64,000 nucleotides of DNA, from the NCBI GenBank assembly GCA_027452145.1, contig DAIDHB010000331.1:1-64000 (forward strand), written 5' to 3'. The notes beneath the pieces were generated by a model, which saw only the letters and a list, made by a program, of their open reading frames with translations, was not told the DNA's origin and ran no database searches. Source of the stretch: Planctomycetales bacterium. GTDB taxonomy: Bacteria > Planctomycetota > Planctomycetia > Isosphaerales > Isosphaeraceae. This document shows, piece by piece, positions 7,806 through 16,472 of the stretch. A program made the translations under genes and the position numbers. How positions within the stretch are numbered: position 1 is the stretch's first letter; each line of letters begins with the position of its first letter.

Positions 7806-10805
7806 ATGACCAGGCTGCGATCCCGGAGTCTCGTGAGCCAGTTCCGTACCCTGTTCGCCGGTGGCACCCTCGCCGGCCTGGGCGAGGGGGAGCTGCTGGA
7901 CCGGTTCGTCGGCGCCCGGGACGAGCCGGCGTTCGAGGAGCTGGTCGCGCGGCACGGGCCGATGGTCCTGGCCGTCTGCCAGCGCTGGCTGGCCGATCCC
8001 GAGGACGTCGAGGACGCACTCCAGGCGACGTTCCTGGTGCTGGTCCGCAAGGCGGGAGGCCTGCGCGACCGGCAGTCGGTGGGCCCGTGGCTGTACGGGG
8101 TCGCGCACCGGGTGGCGCGGCAGGCGCGGGCTTCGACGTTGCGCCGGAGGGAGCGGGAGATGCGGATCGTCGAGCATCGCGCGCATTCCAGTCCGTCGGC
8201 CGGGCCGGATCCGTCGGACAAAGTGGCCGACCAGGAGTTCATCGGGGCGGTCGAGGCCGAGATCCTCCGGCTGCCGGAGAAGCACCGGTCGGCGGCCGTG
8301 CTGTGCCTGGTGCAGGGTCAGAGCCACGAGGCGGCCGCGCGCGCCCTGGGATGGCCGCTGGGGACCCTGAAGACACGGATCGCCGAGGCCCGCGCGACGC
8401 TCGCCCGCCGGTTGTCGCAGCGCGGGCTGGCTCCGGGGATCCTGGCCGGACTTGCTCGATCCGAGCCTGGCCTCGTCCCGCTCGCCGAGCTTCCCGACAG
8501 CCTGGCCCGCCGGACGCTCGACGCGGCGCTCGCCGGCTCCGCGGCCGGTGCGGGCCCGGCCGGAGGCACCGCCGGCCTGCTGGCCCGTCGGGTCGGCCGG
8601 GCGATGGTGCTGGCCCGGGCTGTTCCGGTCGTCGTGGGGCTCGCGGTGGCGTGTGCGCTGATTGCGCCCGCGTGGTGGAACTGGTCCGCCGGAGCGCCCT
8701 CAGCTCCCTCGGTCGCCGCTGGCGCTGGAAAGCCGGCGCCCACCAATCCCGCCCCGCGATTCGACCTTCACGGCGATGCGCTGCCGGCCGGCGCCGTGCT
8801 GCGGCTGGGGACGGTCCGGTATCACCAGGGATCGACCATCTTCCGCATCGTTTACACGCCTGACGGCAAATCCCTGGTCACCGATGGCGAGGACAGCAAG
8901 CTGCGGGTCTGGGACGCCGCGACGGGCAAGGTCGTCCGCGTGATCGATCCGGAGGTCGGGGCGCTCAACGACTTCGGGCTGACCGCCGACGGGCGGACGG
9001 CGCTGGTCGTGGGATTGGAACTTCGGAAAGATCAGCCGCACCTGCGACGGGCCGCGTTCGTCGAGGTCGACACCGGTCGAATCGCAAGTCGGGCGAGCTG
9101 GCCCGAGCCGAACCCGATCGGTTGCATTGCCATCAACCCGGCTCGCGGGCTCATGGCGATCGTGCCTTTCTCGGAGAGCGTCCTGATTGTCGTGGATGTC
9201 CGGACGGGGAAGGAAATCGAGCGGACGCCGCTCCCCGAGCACTGCACGCGTCTGGCTTTCTCTCCGGACGGCAAGCGCCTCGCGATCGAGCTCCATGCGA
9301 TGGACGACACCCGTGGCGCCGGCCGGGTGGCGATCCGCGACGTCGGCAGCATGCGGCTGTTCGCCTTGAAGCTTCCCATGATCGGCCACGGCGGCAACCC
9401 TGGCCGGGTGACGATCCGCGACGTCGGCAACAAGGAGATTCGATCGATCAACGTCACCCAGGCGGGAGAGGGCGACATCGCCTTTTCACCCGACGGATCG
9501 CTCATCTCAATATCTTCCTTTGAGGGTCTTGGCGTATGGGAGGTCGCCACGGGTAAGCCGCTACCGCTGGATCACGTCCTGCTGACACACGTCGCGTTCT
9601 CGCCTGATGGATCCTCGCTGTATGGAACGTTGTCCGGGTTCGGCGGGATCGACATCCTGGACCTGGCGAAGGGACGCCGCGAGTGGTGCGACTTCCCGCC
9701 GGGCATCCAGCGCGCTGAGGCGGCGGTCGCCCTGTCTCCCGACGGCCGCACGTTCGCGACCGACGGCGGCCCGCGGGTCCTGCACCTGTGGAACTGGCCC
9801 GGGCCGAAGGATCGGGCTGATGTCGGCGGATGCCATGTCGACCGGGTGAATGCGATGGTCTTCACGCCGGACGGTCGAAACCTGCTGACGGCCAGCGATG
9901 ATCGCACCGTACGCCTCTGGGACCTCGCGAACGGGCAGAACCTGAAGACCTTCCGCAACGAGTACCGGGCGGTGGCCTTGCAGGTTTCGGCCAATGGCCG
10001 AAGGGTGGTCGTCGCCACAGAGGGTCTTTCTGGCCTGACACTCTGGGACCTTGCTCGGGACGACCAGGCGGTCGCCTATGCACGCGAGCTGGAGCCCGCA
10101 GATCTGCTGGCTGTCTGGTTCGACGGGGACGATCGCTCGGTCCGGGAACTCGACGACACCGGGAGGATTTACGGCTGGGACACCGGGACCGGGCGTATCC
10201 AGGTGGTAGACCAACTTCCGCCGATCACACCAGAACCCAGGCACCAGGAGGCCCCTTTCCCGATCGTCCGGGGAACCCGCTTCGACGGGGGCCGCAGAGC
10301 GGCCGTCGTCATGCTGCTGGACGGCTTCCACGTCCTGGACCTTGGCGCCCGGAAAGACATCTATCAGAAGCGTAAAGCGGATCAATTCGCCCTGTCGCCC
10401 GATCAGCACACCCTGGCCATCGCCTGGGCCAGCGAGGACCGAGAACTGCGATGGGCCGGCCGCCTCAGACCCGGGCACCATCATCTTCCCATTTGCAGTA
10501 AAACAAGCGGCACCATCGTCCTGCTGGACGGCCGGACCGGCCGGGAGTCGGTGACGATCCAGGTCCCCGGCTCGGATGTCTGGGCGATGGCATTCGCGCC
10601 CGACGGCAAGACCCTGGCCGCGACGACCGGCTGGGAGGTCGGACGGATCCGCTTCTACGACGTCGCCACGGGCCGCCAGACGGGCACGATCGAGGGCCCG
10701 CCGCTCCAGTCGCCGGCCCTGGCCTACACGCCCGACGGCCGTCGGCTGGTAAGTGCCATGGCCGATGGCACGATCCTCGTCTGGGACGTCCAGACGGCGC
10801 GGTGA
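7806..10805 (+). CDS. ECF sigma factor fused through a membrane segment to a WD40 repeat domain
   Basis: A 999-residue protein. Residues about 42-108 are sigma-70 region 2 (DEPAFEELVARHGPMVLAVC, DVEDALQATFLVLVRK, GPWLYGVAHRVA) and residues 148-204 are region 4 (AEILRLPEKHRSAAVLCLVQ, then SHEAAARALGWPLGTLKTRI). Residues 267-290 are a hydrophobic transmembrane segment. Residues about 325-999 form a WD40-type propeller with repeated YTPDGKSLVTDGEDSKLRVW, FSPDGKRLAI and FTPDGRNLLTASDDRTVRLW blades. This is the planctomycete ECF-Gob type architecture, in which the extracytoplasmic C-terminal domain probably senses a signal and replaces a separate anti-sigma factor. No anti-sigma gene is next to it. 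Its target promoters cannot be read from the sequence. The start is the only ATG before region 2. Confidence 0.9.
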   Translation: MTRLRSRSLVSQFRTLFAGGTLAGLGEGELLDRFVGARDEPAFEELVARHGPMVLAVCQRWLADPEDVEDALQATFLVLVRKAGGLRDRQSVGPWLYGVAHRVARQARASTLRRREREMRIVEHRAHSSPSAGPDPSDKVADQEFIGAVEAEILRLPEKHRSAAVLCLVQGQSHEAAARALGWPLGTLKTRIAEARATLARRLSQRGLAPGILAGLARSEPGLVPLAELPDSLARRTLDAALAGSAAGAGPAGGTAGLLARRVGRAMVLARAVPVVVGLAVACALIAPAWWNWSAGAPSAPSVAAGAGKPAPTNPAPRFDLHGDALPAGAVLRLGTVRYHQGSTIFRIVYTPDGKSLVTDGEDSKLRVWDAATGKVVRVIDPEVGALNDFGLTADGRTALVVGLELRKDQPHLRRAAFVEVDTGRIASRASWPEPNPIGCIAINPARGLMAIVPFSESVLIVVDVRTGKEIERTPLPEHCTRLAFSPDGKRLAIELHAMDDTRGAGRVAIRDVGSMRLFALKLPMIGHGGNPGRVTIRDVGNKEIRSINVTQAGEGDIAFSPDGSLISISSFEGLGVWEVATGKPLPLDHVLLTHVAFSPDGSSLYGTLSGFGGIDILDLAKGRREWCDFPPGIQRAEAAVALSPDGRTFATDGGPRVLHLWNWPGPKDRADVGGCHVDRVNAMVFTPDGRNLLTASDDRTVRLWDLANGQNLKTFRNEYRAVALQVSANGRRVVVATEGLSGLTLWDLARDDQAVAYARELEPADLLAVWFDGDDRSVRELDDTGRIYGWDTGTGRIQVVDQLPPITPEPRHQEAPFPIVRGTRFDGGRRAAVVMLLDGFHVLDLGARKDIYQKRKADQFALSPDQHTLAIAWASEDRELRWAGRLRPGHHHLPICSKTSGTIVLLDGRTGRESVTIQVPGSDVWAMAFAPDGKTLAATTGWEVGRIRFYDVATGRQTGTIEGPPLQSPALAYTPDGRRLVSAMADGTILVWDVQTAR

Positions 10806-10852
10806 GAATCTCGAACGAAATGGGGACGGGCACCTCGAAGACTCGGAAATCG

Positions 10853-10931
10853 ACCACGAATCCCACGAAGGGCACGAATCCGGTGGAGGCCGAGGCGGTC
10901 ACGATTCGTTGGGATTCGTGCCATTCGTGGT
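10853..10931. repeat. Inverted repeat of the CCACGAAT family
   Basis: Left arm 10853-10879 has spaced CACGAA units (CCACGAAT, CCACGAAG, GCACGAAT). Right arm 10905-10931 carries the complementary ATTCGTG units. The same layout occurs at 24959-25039, so this is a dispersed repeat. Confidence 0.75.
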
Positions 10932-11109
10932 GACGATTCCATCCTCGGCGGAGTCAGCTCCTCGCGCCGAACCGTCCGTCGCCCGGATGCCCATCGCCCG
11001 TGGGTGGGCGTTCGGCGGTGGTGTTCCGCGAGGATTGTCCGCGTCTCAGGCTGAATTCGTGCCCAACATCATACAGAATCGCACCGGCCAGACTCGGTAC
11101 CGTCAACTC

Positions 11110-11400
11110 GGTGGAACGCGCGGGAAGCTTCACATGAGGGCGCGGGTTGAATGTGTGAATCGACCCAAACCAGGCGAGGACTTTCGTGAGTCGTGGATCA
11201 TTGTGCTGGGCCGCAGAGGAGAGCAAGAGGCCATTCTCCCGGGTGACTGCTTGAATCAGCGTATTCTCGCCCTTCAGGTTCTCGCCGAACTTGAACTTCT
11301 GGCCGTCTCGTACGAACCAGACCTGCTTCTTGCCGCGCGGCCACGAATAGAGCCACTCCTCCAGGAACAGCGAATCGGAGCCGACGAAACCGAGACTTCT
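11110..11400 (-). pseudogene. Remnant of an AAA family (AAA_15/AAA_21-like) ATPase
   Basis: A short stretch of one minus-strand frame reads SLFLEEWLYSWPRGKKQVWF, then RDGQKFKFGENLKGEN and ENGLLLSSAAQHNDPRL, ending VLAWFGSIHTFNPR. This is the middle of ATP-binding proteins of the RecF/OLD-like AAA group, where the pattern EWLYxYPKGRKQxLFxR, GEN and LSxAAQ is familiar. The Walker A part upstream and the Walker B part downstream are absent, and the flanking sequence in this frame is unrelated. It is a fragment, not a working gene. These ATPases often sit in defence islands, but nothing else here supports one. Confidence 0.55.
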
Positions 11401-12131
11401 CGCCGAACGCCACCTCCCATGGCCTCGAGGGCCCGGATCGGTCGGCACGGTCCGCCCGATCCGGGTGGTTTCCGCCGAGACGCGCGACCTTGCCGACTGT
11501 ATCGATTTTGCCGAGCGCCGAAAACTTTGAAAAAAATGGCAAAACTCTTTGTCTATATCCGACAGAGGGTTGCGGCGAGTTTCAGCGCTTTTTTTGGGAG
11601 GGGGCCGCGCAGGATTTGCAGACCTGATACATACTGTATGTAGAGGTAGAGAACCCGGGCCGAGGATCGCGAATTTGCGCGGTCGGACGCTCGAGGTCCT
11701 GAAAACCTGCCACCGACTGCCATTCACTGCCAAAACCGCCCTGCGGAGGCCGATTTCGAGGCGAAAGTCGGCCTCCAGGAACCGATTGGGGGGCGAAAAA
11801 CTGCCACCGGGACCCAAATACTGCCAAGAATCGGCGATTCGGTGGGCAAAACTGCCACTCTACTGCCACAATTCGGCGATTTTGAGGCCCCGACTGCCAC
11901 AACTCGGCGATCTGGGGGCGCCACATCGTCGCCCCGGTCAACGCGGTCGCCTGGTCTGCGAGGGACGGACTCCGGCTCGGCCGCCTGACGTCGCCGGCGC
12001 ACCGGGCGAGCGGATTGGCCGCGGCGAGGAACGGTCGGCACGGGCCGGGGCCCGGTCAGGTGGTGTTCGGCGAGAAGTGTCGGAATTCCCCCCGGCGAGC
12101 CGTCGAGGATGACCGGGGTGTCGGCCGGGTG

Positions 12132-12422
12132 CTACCTCCGCGCGGATGCCGGCGCGCCGAGGTCGCGCCACTCGTCTTCTTCCTGCGGGCCGCTCTCGCG
12201 GACCCAGCAGTGGCCGGTCGCGGTATCGGTCAGGATGAGCAGCGGGTAAGGCTGGTTGCTGGCGACGATCGTCGTCTGGTACCGCGAGACTACCGTCGCG
12301 GGCCGGTCGGGCAAGGGGTCGATCGCGGGGGACTGTCCTGCACTGGGCCGGTTGATCGCCATCGCCAGGACGTAACCGGATAGCAGCGCGAGTCCGACGA
12401 CGAGCACCTGGGCGTTCCGCAT
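12132..12422 (-). CDS. Small secreted or membrane-anchored hypothetical protein
   Basis: A 96-residue protein starting MRNAQVLVVGLALLSGYVLA, a hydrophobic N-terminal segment that is either a signal peptide or an anchor. The rest contains SRYQTTIVASNQPYPLLILT followed by TATGHCWVRE, which resembles short proteins reporting or binding at a surface, but no family is recognised. The ATG at 12422 is chosen because the frame upstream is Arg/Pro-rich and lacks a signal. It is divergent from the histidine kinase, with 400 bases between the two starts. Confidence 0.6.
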   Translation of the reverse strand: MRNAQVLVVGLALLSGYVLAMAINRPSAGQSPAIDPLPDRPATVVSRYQTTIVASNQPYPLLILTDTATGHCWVRESGPQEEDEWRDLGAPASARR

Positions 12423-12808
12423 GGCATCTCCCGGCCGGTGTGGATCGATCGGCGGCCCCGGACCTCGAAAGGCGTCGCAATGGCGCCGGGCGGACGGTCC
12501 GAGCGTCTCTCTTTCTCTTCGGCAATCCCGGAGGCGGACTGGCGTCCGTCTGGCCGGGGGAAGCGTGCGATCGGGGCCGTTTCGCACGGGTTTTTCCGGT
12601 CAGTCGACCCGGGACACTCCGTTCAAAAAGGGAGCGGGCGTGCGGGTATCCCGGCCGTTCGATCCGTGGTATCATGAATCGGTTTGTGGGGTCCCGCCGG
12701 TGACTAGCCAAAAGGCCGGGATGGGAGGTTCGCAGCGCTGCACTGCCGTGAGATGCATTGCAGCGAACGGCGTGCGGCGCGGCGGCCGGCGAGGCGGGCG
12801 CGAGGCCA

Positions 12809-12814
12809 GGAGGT
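12809..12814 (+). promoter_or_regulatory. Shine-Dalgarno that decides the histidine kinase start
   Basis: AGGAGG lies nine bases before the ATG at 12823. It supports this start over upstream in-frame starts from 12421 onward, whose translation is low-complexity. The 12423-12822 interval holds no other gene. Confidence 0.75.
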
Positions 12815-12822
12815 CCATCCCG

Positions 12823-15321
12823 ATGATGAATCGCCGGCTCGTCGGGATCTACGGCTTCGCCACGGCGGGGGTCCTGGTGGCGGGGCTATCCCCGTGGTGG
12901 CTGAGCCCGATCCTCGGCGACACGCCGCCGATGCGGCTGATGCTGGTCCTGGTGGTGACGGCGTCGGCCTGGCTGGGCGGGCTGGGCCCGGGGGCGTACG
13001 CCACGGCGACGGGCGCGGCGGCGATCGTGCTGGCCAACGACCAGCCGGGCCACCCGGTCGTGCTGGCCGAGCGCCTGGCGCGGTTCGGGTCGCTTTCCAC
13101 GCTGATCGTCCTGCTATTCACCCTGGTGCACGGGCAACGGCGACGGGCCGAGCAGCGCGAGCAGGCGCTGGCCCGCAGCGAGGGGCGGCACCGCCGGCTC
13201 GTCGAGGCGGCCGCGGAGGGGATCTGGGCGATCAACCGGGATGGGCGGACCACTTACGCGAGCCCCAGGCTCGGCGAGATGCTCGGCCTGGCACCCGAGG
13301 CGATCGTCGGGCGTCCGCTGGCCGAGTTCCTGGCCGATCCGGCCGACCCCCGCGCGATCCGGATCGGGATGGCCGGCGGGGGCCAGGACTGGTGCGAGGT
13401 CCGCCTCCGCGGCAAGGGGGGCGCGATCTGCGACGCGATCGTGACCGTGCGCCCGATCGCGCCGGACGACGATTCCGGGTCGTTCCGACCGGGTGAGCGG
13501 CCCGAGTCGGGCGCCGGAGGCGGCCTCCTGCTGATGGTCAGCGACGTCACGCCGCTGAAGCAGGCCGAGCGGGCGCTCCGCGAGAAGGAGTTGCTCTTGC
13601 GCAGCTTCTACCAGTCGTCGGCGACGGCCATGGGCGTCCTTGAGCCGGCCGGCGACGATGTGCGGATCCTGTCGGCCAACGCCTCGACCGACCGGCTCTT
13701 CGGCCGTGGGCCCGGCGATGTCGAGGGGAAGACGGCCCGCGACCTGGGCATGTCGCCCGACCGTCTGGCGGCCTGGCGCGAGCACCTGCGGCGCTGTCGG
13801 GAGACCGGCGGGCCCGTTCGCCTCGAGGAGCACGGCGCCTGGCCGGACGGGCCGGAGTGGGTCGCCGCCACGTTCGCGCCGATGGACCCGCCCGGCCAGG
13901 GCGATGGTGATCGCAACGATGGCGCCGACGGCCAGGGAGACCGCGCCGGGCTCTTCTCATTCCTGATCGAGGACGTGACCGAGCGCAAGCGGGCCGAGGC
14001 CGAGCTTCGCGTCGCCAAGGAGCAGGCCGAGGCGGCCTCGCGCGCCAAGGACCGGTTCCTCGCCGTGCTCAGCCACGAGCTGCGCACGCCGCTGACGCCC
14101 GTGATGATCGCCGTCTCATCGCTGATCGAGTCGAACGCGGATCCGTCGATCCTGTCCGAGCTGGAGATGATCCGCCGGAACATCGAGCTGGAGTCGCGGC
14201 TGATCGACGACCTGCTCGACCTCTCGCGGATCGCCCGCGGCCGGCTGCGGCTGGACCTCGAGATCGTCGACATGCACCAGGCCCTCCGCCGCGCAGCGGA
14301 GATCTGCCGCGAGGAGACGTTCGTCGCCGGGCTGGAGGTCTTCCTGGTGCTCGAGGCCCGCGAGTACCACGTCTCGGCCGACCACGCGCGGATCATGCAG
14401 ATCGCCTGGAACCTGGTGCGCAACGCCGCCAAGTTCACGCCGGCGGGCGGACGATTGATCGTCCGCACGGCGAACGAGCCGGGCCCGGCGCCGGGCGAAG
14501 CGACCCTCGTGGTCGAATTCGCCGACACCGGCATCGGCATCGCGCCCGAGCTGCTCCCCCGGATCTTCGAGGCGTTCGAGCAGGGCTACAACGATCTGCG
14601 CCGCCGGTCGCGCGGGCTGGGGCTGGGCCTGGCAATATGCCGATCGCTGGCCGAGGCGATGGGCGGCCGGCTGACGGCGACCAGCCCCGGGCCGGGCCTG
14701 GGCTCGACTTTTCGCCTCGAGATCGCCACGGTCCCCTCGCCGGCGGTCGCGGTCGCGGTCGCGGCCGCGCCCGCGTCGGTGCCGGACCCGGGGCGGAGCC
14801 GCGTCGAGTCGTTCCGCGGAGCGCCGACTCGCAACGGTCCCCGGCCCGGCCTCCGCATCCTGCTCGTCGAGGACAACGAGGACACGCTGCGGTTCCTCGC
14901 CACGATGCTCCACCGTCGGGGCCATGACGTCGTCACGGCTGGCACCCTGGCCGAGGCCCGCGCCGCGCTGGCCTCGCCCGGAGGGTCCTTCGACCTCCTG
15001 CTGTCGGACATCGAGCTGCCCGACGGCACCGGGCTGGAGCTGATCCGCGACCTCCGCGATCGCGGCGGGCTCCCCGGCATCGCCATGAGCGGCTTCGGCG
15101 CCGAGGAGGACCAGCAGCTCAGCCGCTCGGCCGGGTTCCTCGAGCACCTGATCAAGCCAATCGACTGCGCCCGCCTCGAAGCCGCGATCCAGCGCGCCGC
15201 GGCGGCCGGTCGGGCGGCCCGATCCGACGCGGACGCGACCCTCGACGGCGACGCGACCGACCACGACGGCCGGGACGCCGGCCCGCCATCCTTCCCCACC
15301 GCTGCGCCCGCCAGGCGGTGA
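12823..15321 (+). CDS. Membrane-bound hybrid sensor histidine kinase with PAS domains and C-terminal receiver
   Basis: An 832-residue protein. Residues about 8-105 contain several hydrophobic segments (GIYGFATAGVLVAGL, LMLVLVVTASAWLGG, STLIVLLFTLVHG), similar to the DUF4118-type membrane sensor. Two PAS-like domains follow: about 120-245 (VEAAAEGIWAINRDGRTTY) and about 260-390. The HisKA domain has LAVLSHELRTPLTP with phospho-accepting His418. The ATPase domain has the N box WNLVRNAAKFTPAGG and the G1 box DTGIGI. A receiver domain (about 680-795) begins ILLVEDNED and has phospho-acceptor Asp729 in LLLSDIELPDGTG. The phosphorelay should run from His418 to Asp729 and then to an unknown partner; no separate response regulator or output gene is adjacent. 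The tail is Asp/Gly/Ala-rich and disordered. Confidence 0.9.
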   Translation: MMNRRLVGIYGFATAGVLVAGLSPWWLSPILGDTPPMRLMLVLVVTASAWLGGLGPGAYATATGAAAIVLANDQPGHPVVLAERLARFGSLSTLIVLLFTLVHGQRRRAEQREQALARSEGRHRRLVEAAAEGIWAINRDGRTTYASPRLGEMLGLAPEAIVGRPLAEFLADPADPRAIRIGMAGGGQDWCEVRLRGKGGAICDAIVTVRPIAPDDDSGSFRPGERPESGAGGGLLLMVSDVTPLKQAERALREKELLLRSFYQSSATAMGVLEPAGDDVRILSANASTDRLFGRGPGDVEGKTARDLGMSPDRLAAWREHLRRCRETGGPVRLEEHGAWPDGPEWVAATFAPMDPPGQGDGDRNDGADGQGDRAGLFSFLIEDVTERKRAEAELRVAKEQAEAASRAKDRFLAVLSHELRTPLTPVMIAVSSLIESNADPSILSELEMIRRNIELESRLIDDLLDLSRIARGRLRLDLEIVDMHQALRRAAEICREETFVAGLEVFLVLEAREYHVSADHARIMQIAWNLVRNAAKFTPAGGRLIVRTANEPGPAPGEATLVVEFADTGIGIAPELLPRIFEAFEQGYNDLRRRSRGLGLGLAICRSLAEAMGGRLTATSPGPGLGSTFRLEIATVPSPAVAVAVAAAPASVPDPGRSRVESFRGAPTRNGPRPGLRILLVEDNEDTLRFLATMLHRRGHDVVTAGTLAEARAALASPGGSFDLLLSDIELPDGTGLELIRDLRDRGGLPGIAMSGFGAEEDQQLSRSAGFLEHLIKPIDCARLEAAIQRAAAAGRAARSDADATLDGDATDHDGRDAGPPSFPTAAPARR

Positions 15322-15358
15322 GCGAGCACCGGGGCCGATTCGACCCGATCCGACCCGA

Positions 15359-16009
15359 TCAGGCCGGCATCCGCCCCCTCAGCCCGGCCGGCAGGCCGTC
15401 CCAGGCCGCCTGGTAAGTCGCCTCGAGCGGCGTCGGGATGTATCGCCCCGGCTCGAGGAACAGCGGCATCTCGGGCAGGATGTCGCCGACGGCCATCGGC
15501 TCGACGTAGGTCCCCGTGATCGGGCCCGAGTCGTACGCCGCGACGGCGAGCGGCCGATCGGCGGGGATCTCGAGCTCCTCCGGGTCGATGGTGTCCCAGA
15601 TCGCGTTGTGCACGCCCCGCGGATCGTGCAGGCCGGGCGGGAACAGGTCGACCAGCAGCACGTGCACACCCCGGCCGACGAGCGCGGCGACCGATTCGAC
15701 GAGCGAACCTAGCCGTGCCGCGCTCCCCTTGTCGGCGGGTGAGACGACCTCGACCACCGCGACGAGCCGGCCCTCGCCGCGGCGCACGGCGATGCAGTCC
15801 GCGCGGCGCGCGGGGTCGGATGCCGGGCTCTTGTCCGCGAGTTCCGCGCCCGGCCCCGCGTCGACCAGCTCCGAGGCTTCCTCGATCATCGCGAAGTGGT
15901 CGTCGGGCAACCGCCCGTCATTCATCGCGTCGCACAGCGCACCGAGCCAGCGGTGCCGGAACGCATGGAACACGCTCGCCTCGGCGCGGGACCAGTCGTG
16001 GATCGGCAC
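15359..16009 (-). CDS. DUF4058 family protein, second copy
   Basis: A 216-residue protein beginning VPIHDWSRAEASVFHAFRHR, which matches the DUF4058 start MPIHDW. The start codon is therefore read as GTG at 16009; the longer frame upstream to 16147 has no family similarity. It contains RLVAVVEVVSPADKGS and LLVDLFPPGLHDP in the same order as the copy at 6760-7491, and ends RYIPTPLEATYQAAW. About 35 central residues present in the first copy are shortened here. The function is unknown. It is convergent with the histidine kinase (37 bases apart). Confidence 0.85.
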   Translation of the reverse strand: MPIHDWSRAEASVFHAFRHRWLGALCDAMNDGRLPDDHFAMIEEASELVDAGPGAELADKSPASDPARRADCIAVRRGEGRLVAVVEVVSPADKGSAARLGSLVESVAALVGRGVHVLLVDLFPPGLHDPRGVHNAIWDTIDPEELEIPADRPLAVAAYDSGPITGTYVEPMAVGDILPEMPLFLEPGRYIPTPLEATYQAAWDGLPAGLRGRMPA

Positions 16010-16472
16010 GGCTCCTCCCTGTCCTCTTCCATTATCAATTGACGGGCATCCAGCGGACCGGCGGTATCTCCCGGAACAGATCGATCGGGAGGACGAGGCT
16101 CCTGCCGAGCCGGGATGATGCAAGGCCTGCTCGGTGTCCCGGCTCACCGGGAGGTTCGTCCTCCCTGACCGGACACTGGCGGGACAGCCCCCAGGGGAAT
16201 ACCGACAAGTCCCGGGATGCCGTCCTCGACCTCACGGCCTGCCCCAGCATGCCTCCTCGGGGCGGATCGGGCCAGACCAGCCTGGCTCGCTTAATACGCG
16301 TCCGACCGACGCAGCCGGCGGGATCGGAGGATCGGATGGGAAGCGCGGTTGATGTTGACGCCCGACTCGACGTCGCCTAGACTTCGCACCAGTCTCGCCG
16401 GGTCCGGCCCGGCGATCCCGGCCGCCCCTGGTGCCGGGCCACACAGGATCCCCGCGGAAAGGATTCCGCCCC
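16010..16472. other. 463-base gap dominated by a palindromic element
   Basis: No gene is seen. It holds the inverted repeat at 16087-16165 described separately, and the probable leader of the lipoprotein gene, with GGAAAGGA upstream of the ATG at 16473. Confidence 0.6.
16087..16165. repeat. Imperfect ~29-bp inverted repeat, GAGGCTCCTGCCGAGCC family
   Basis: Left arm about 16087-16115 and right arm 16137-16165 pair with a handful of mismatches around a 21-base loop. The first 25 bases of the left arm match, with one difference, the complement of 51146-51170 and of 51230-51254 inside the DUF1592 gene, which shows that this is a dispersed element. Confidence 0.8.

Larger units (their letters stand above)
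10806..12131. other. 1.3-kb decayed region with repeats and gene fragments
   Basis: No intact gene. From left to right: a 23-base element at 10820-10842 shared with 34628-34650; an inverted repeat of the CCACGAAT type (10853-10931); an ATPase remnant (11110-11400); an A/T-richer stretch near 11520-11660; and, at about 11708-11900, at least seven scattered copies of CTGCCA, several as ACTGCCAC. The CTGCCA copies look like debris of a tandem repeat. Confidence 0.6.
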
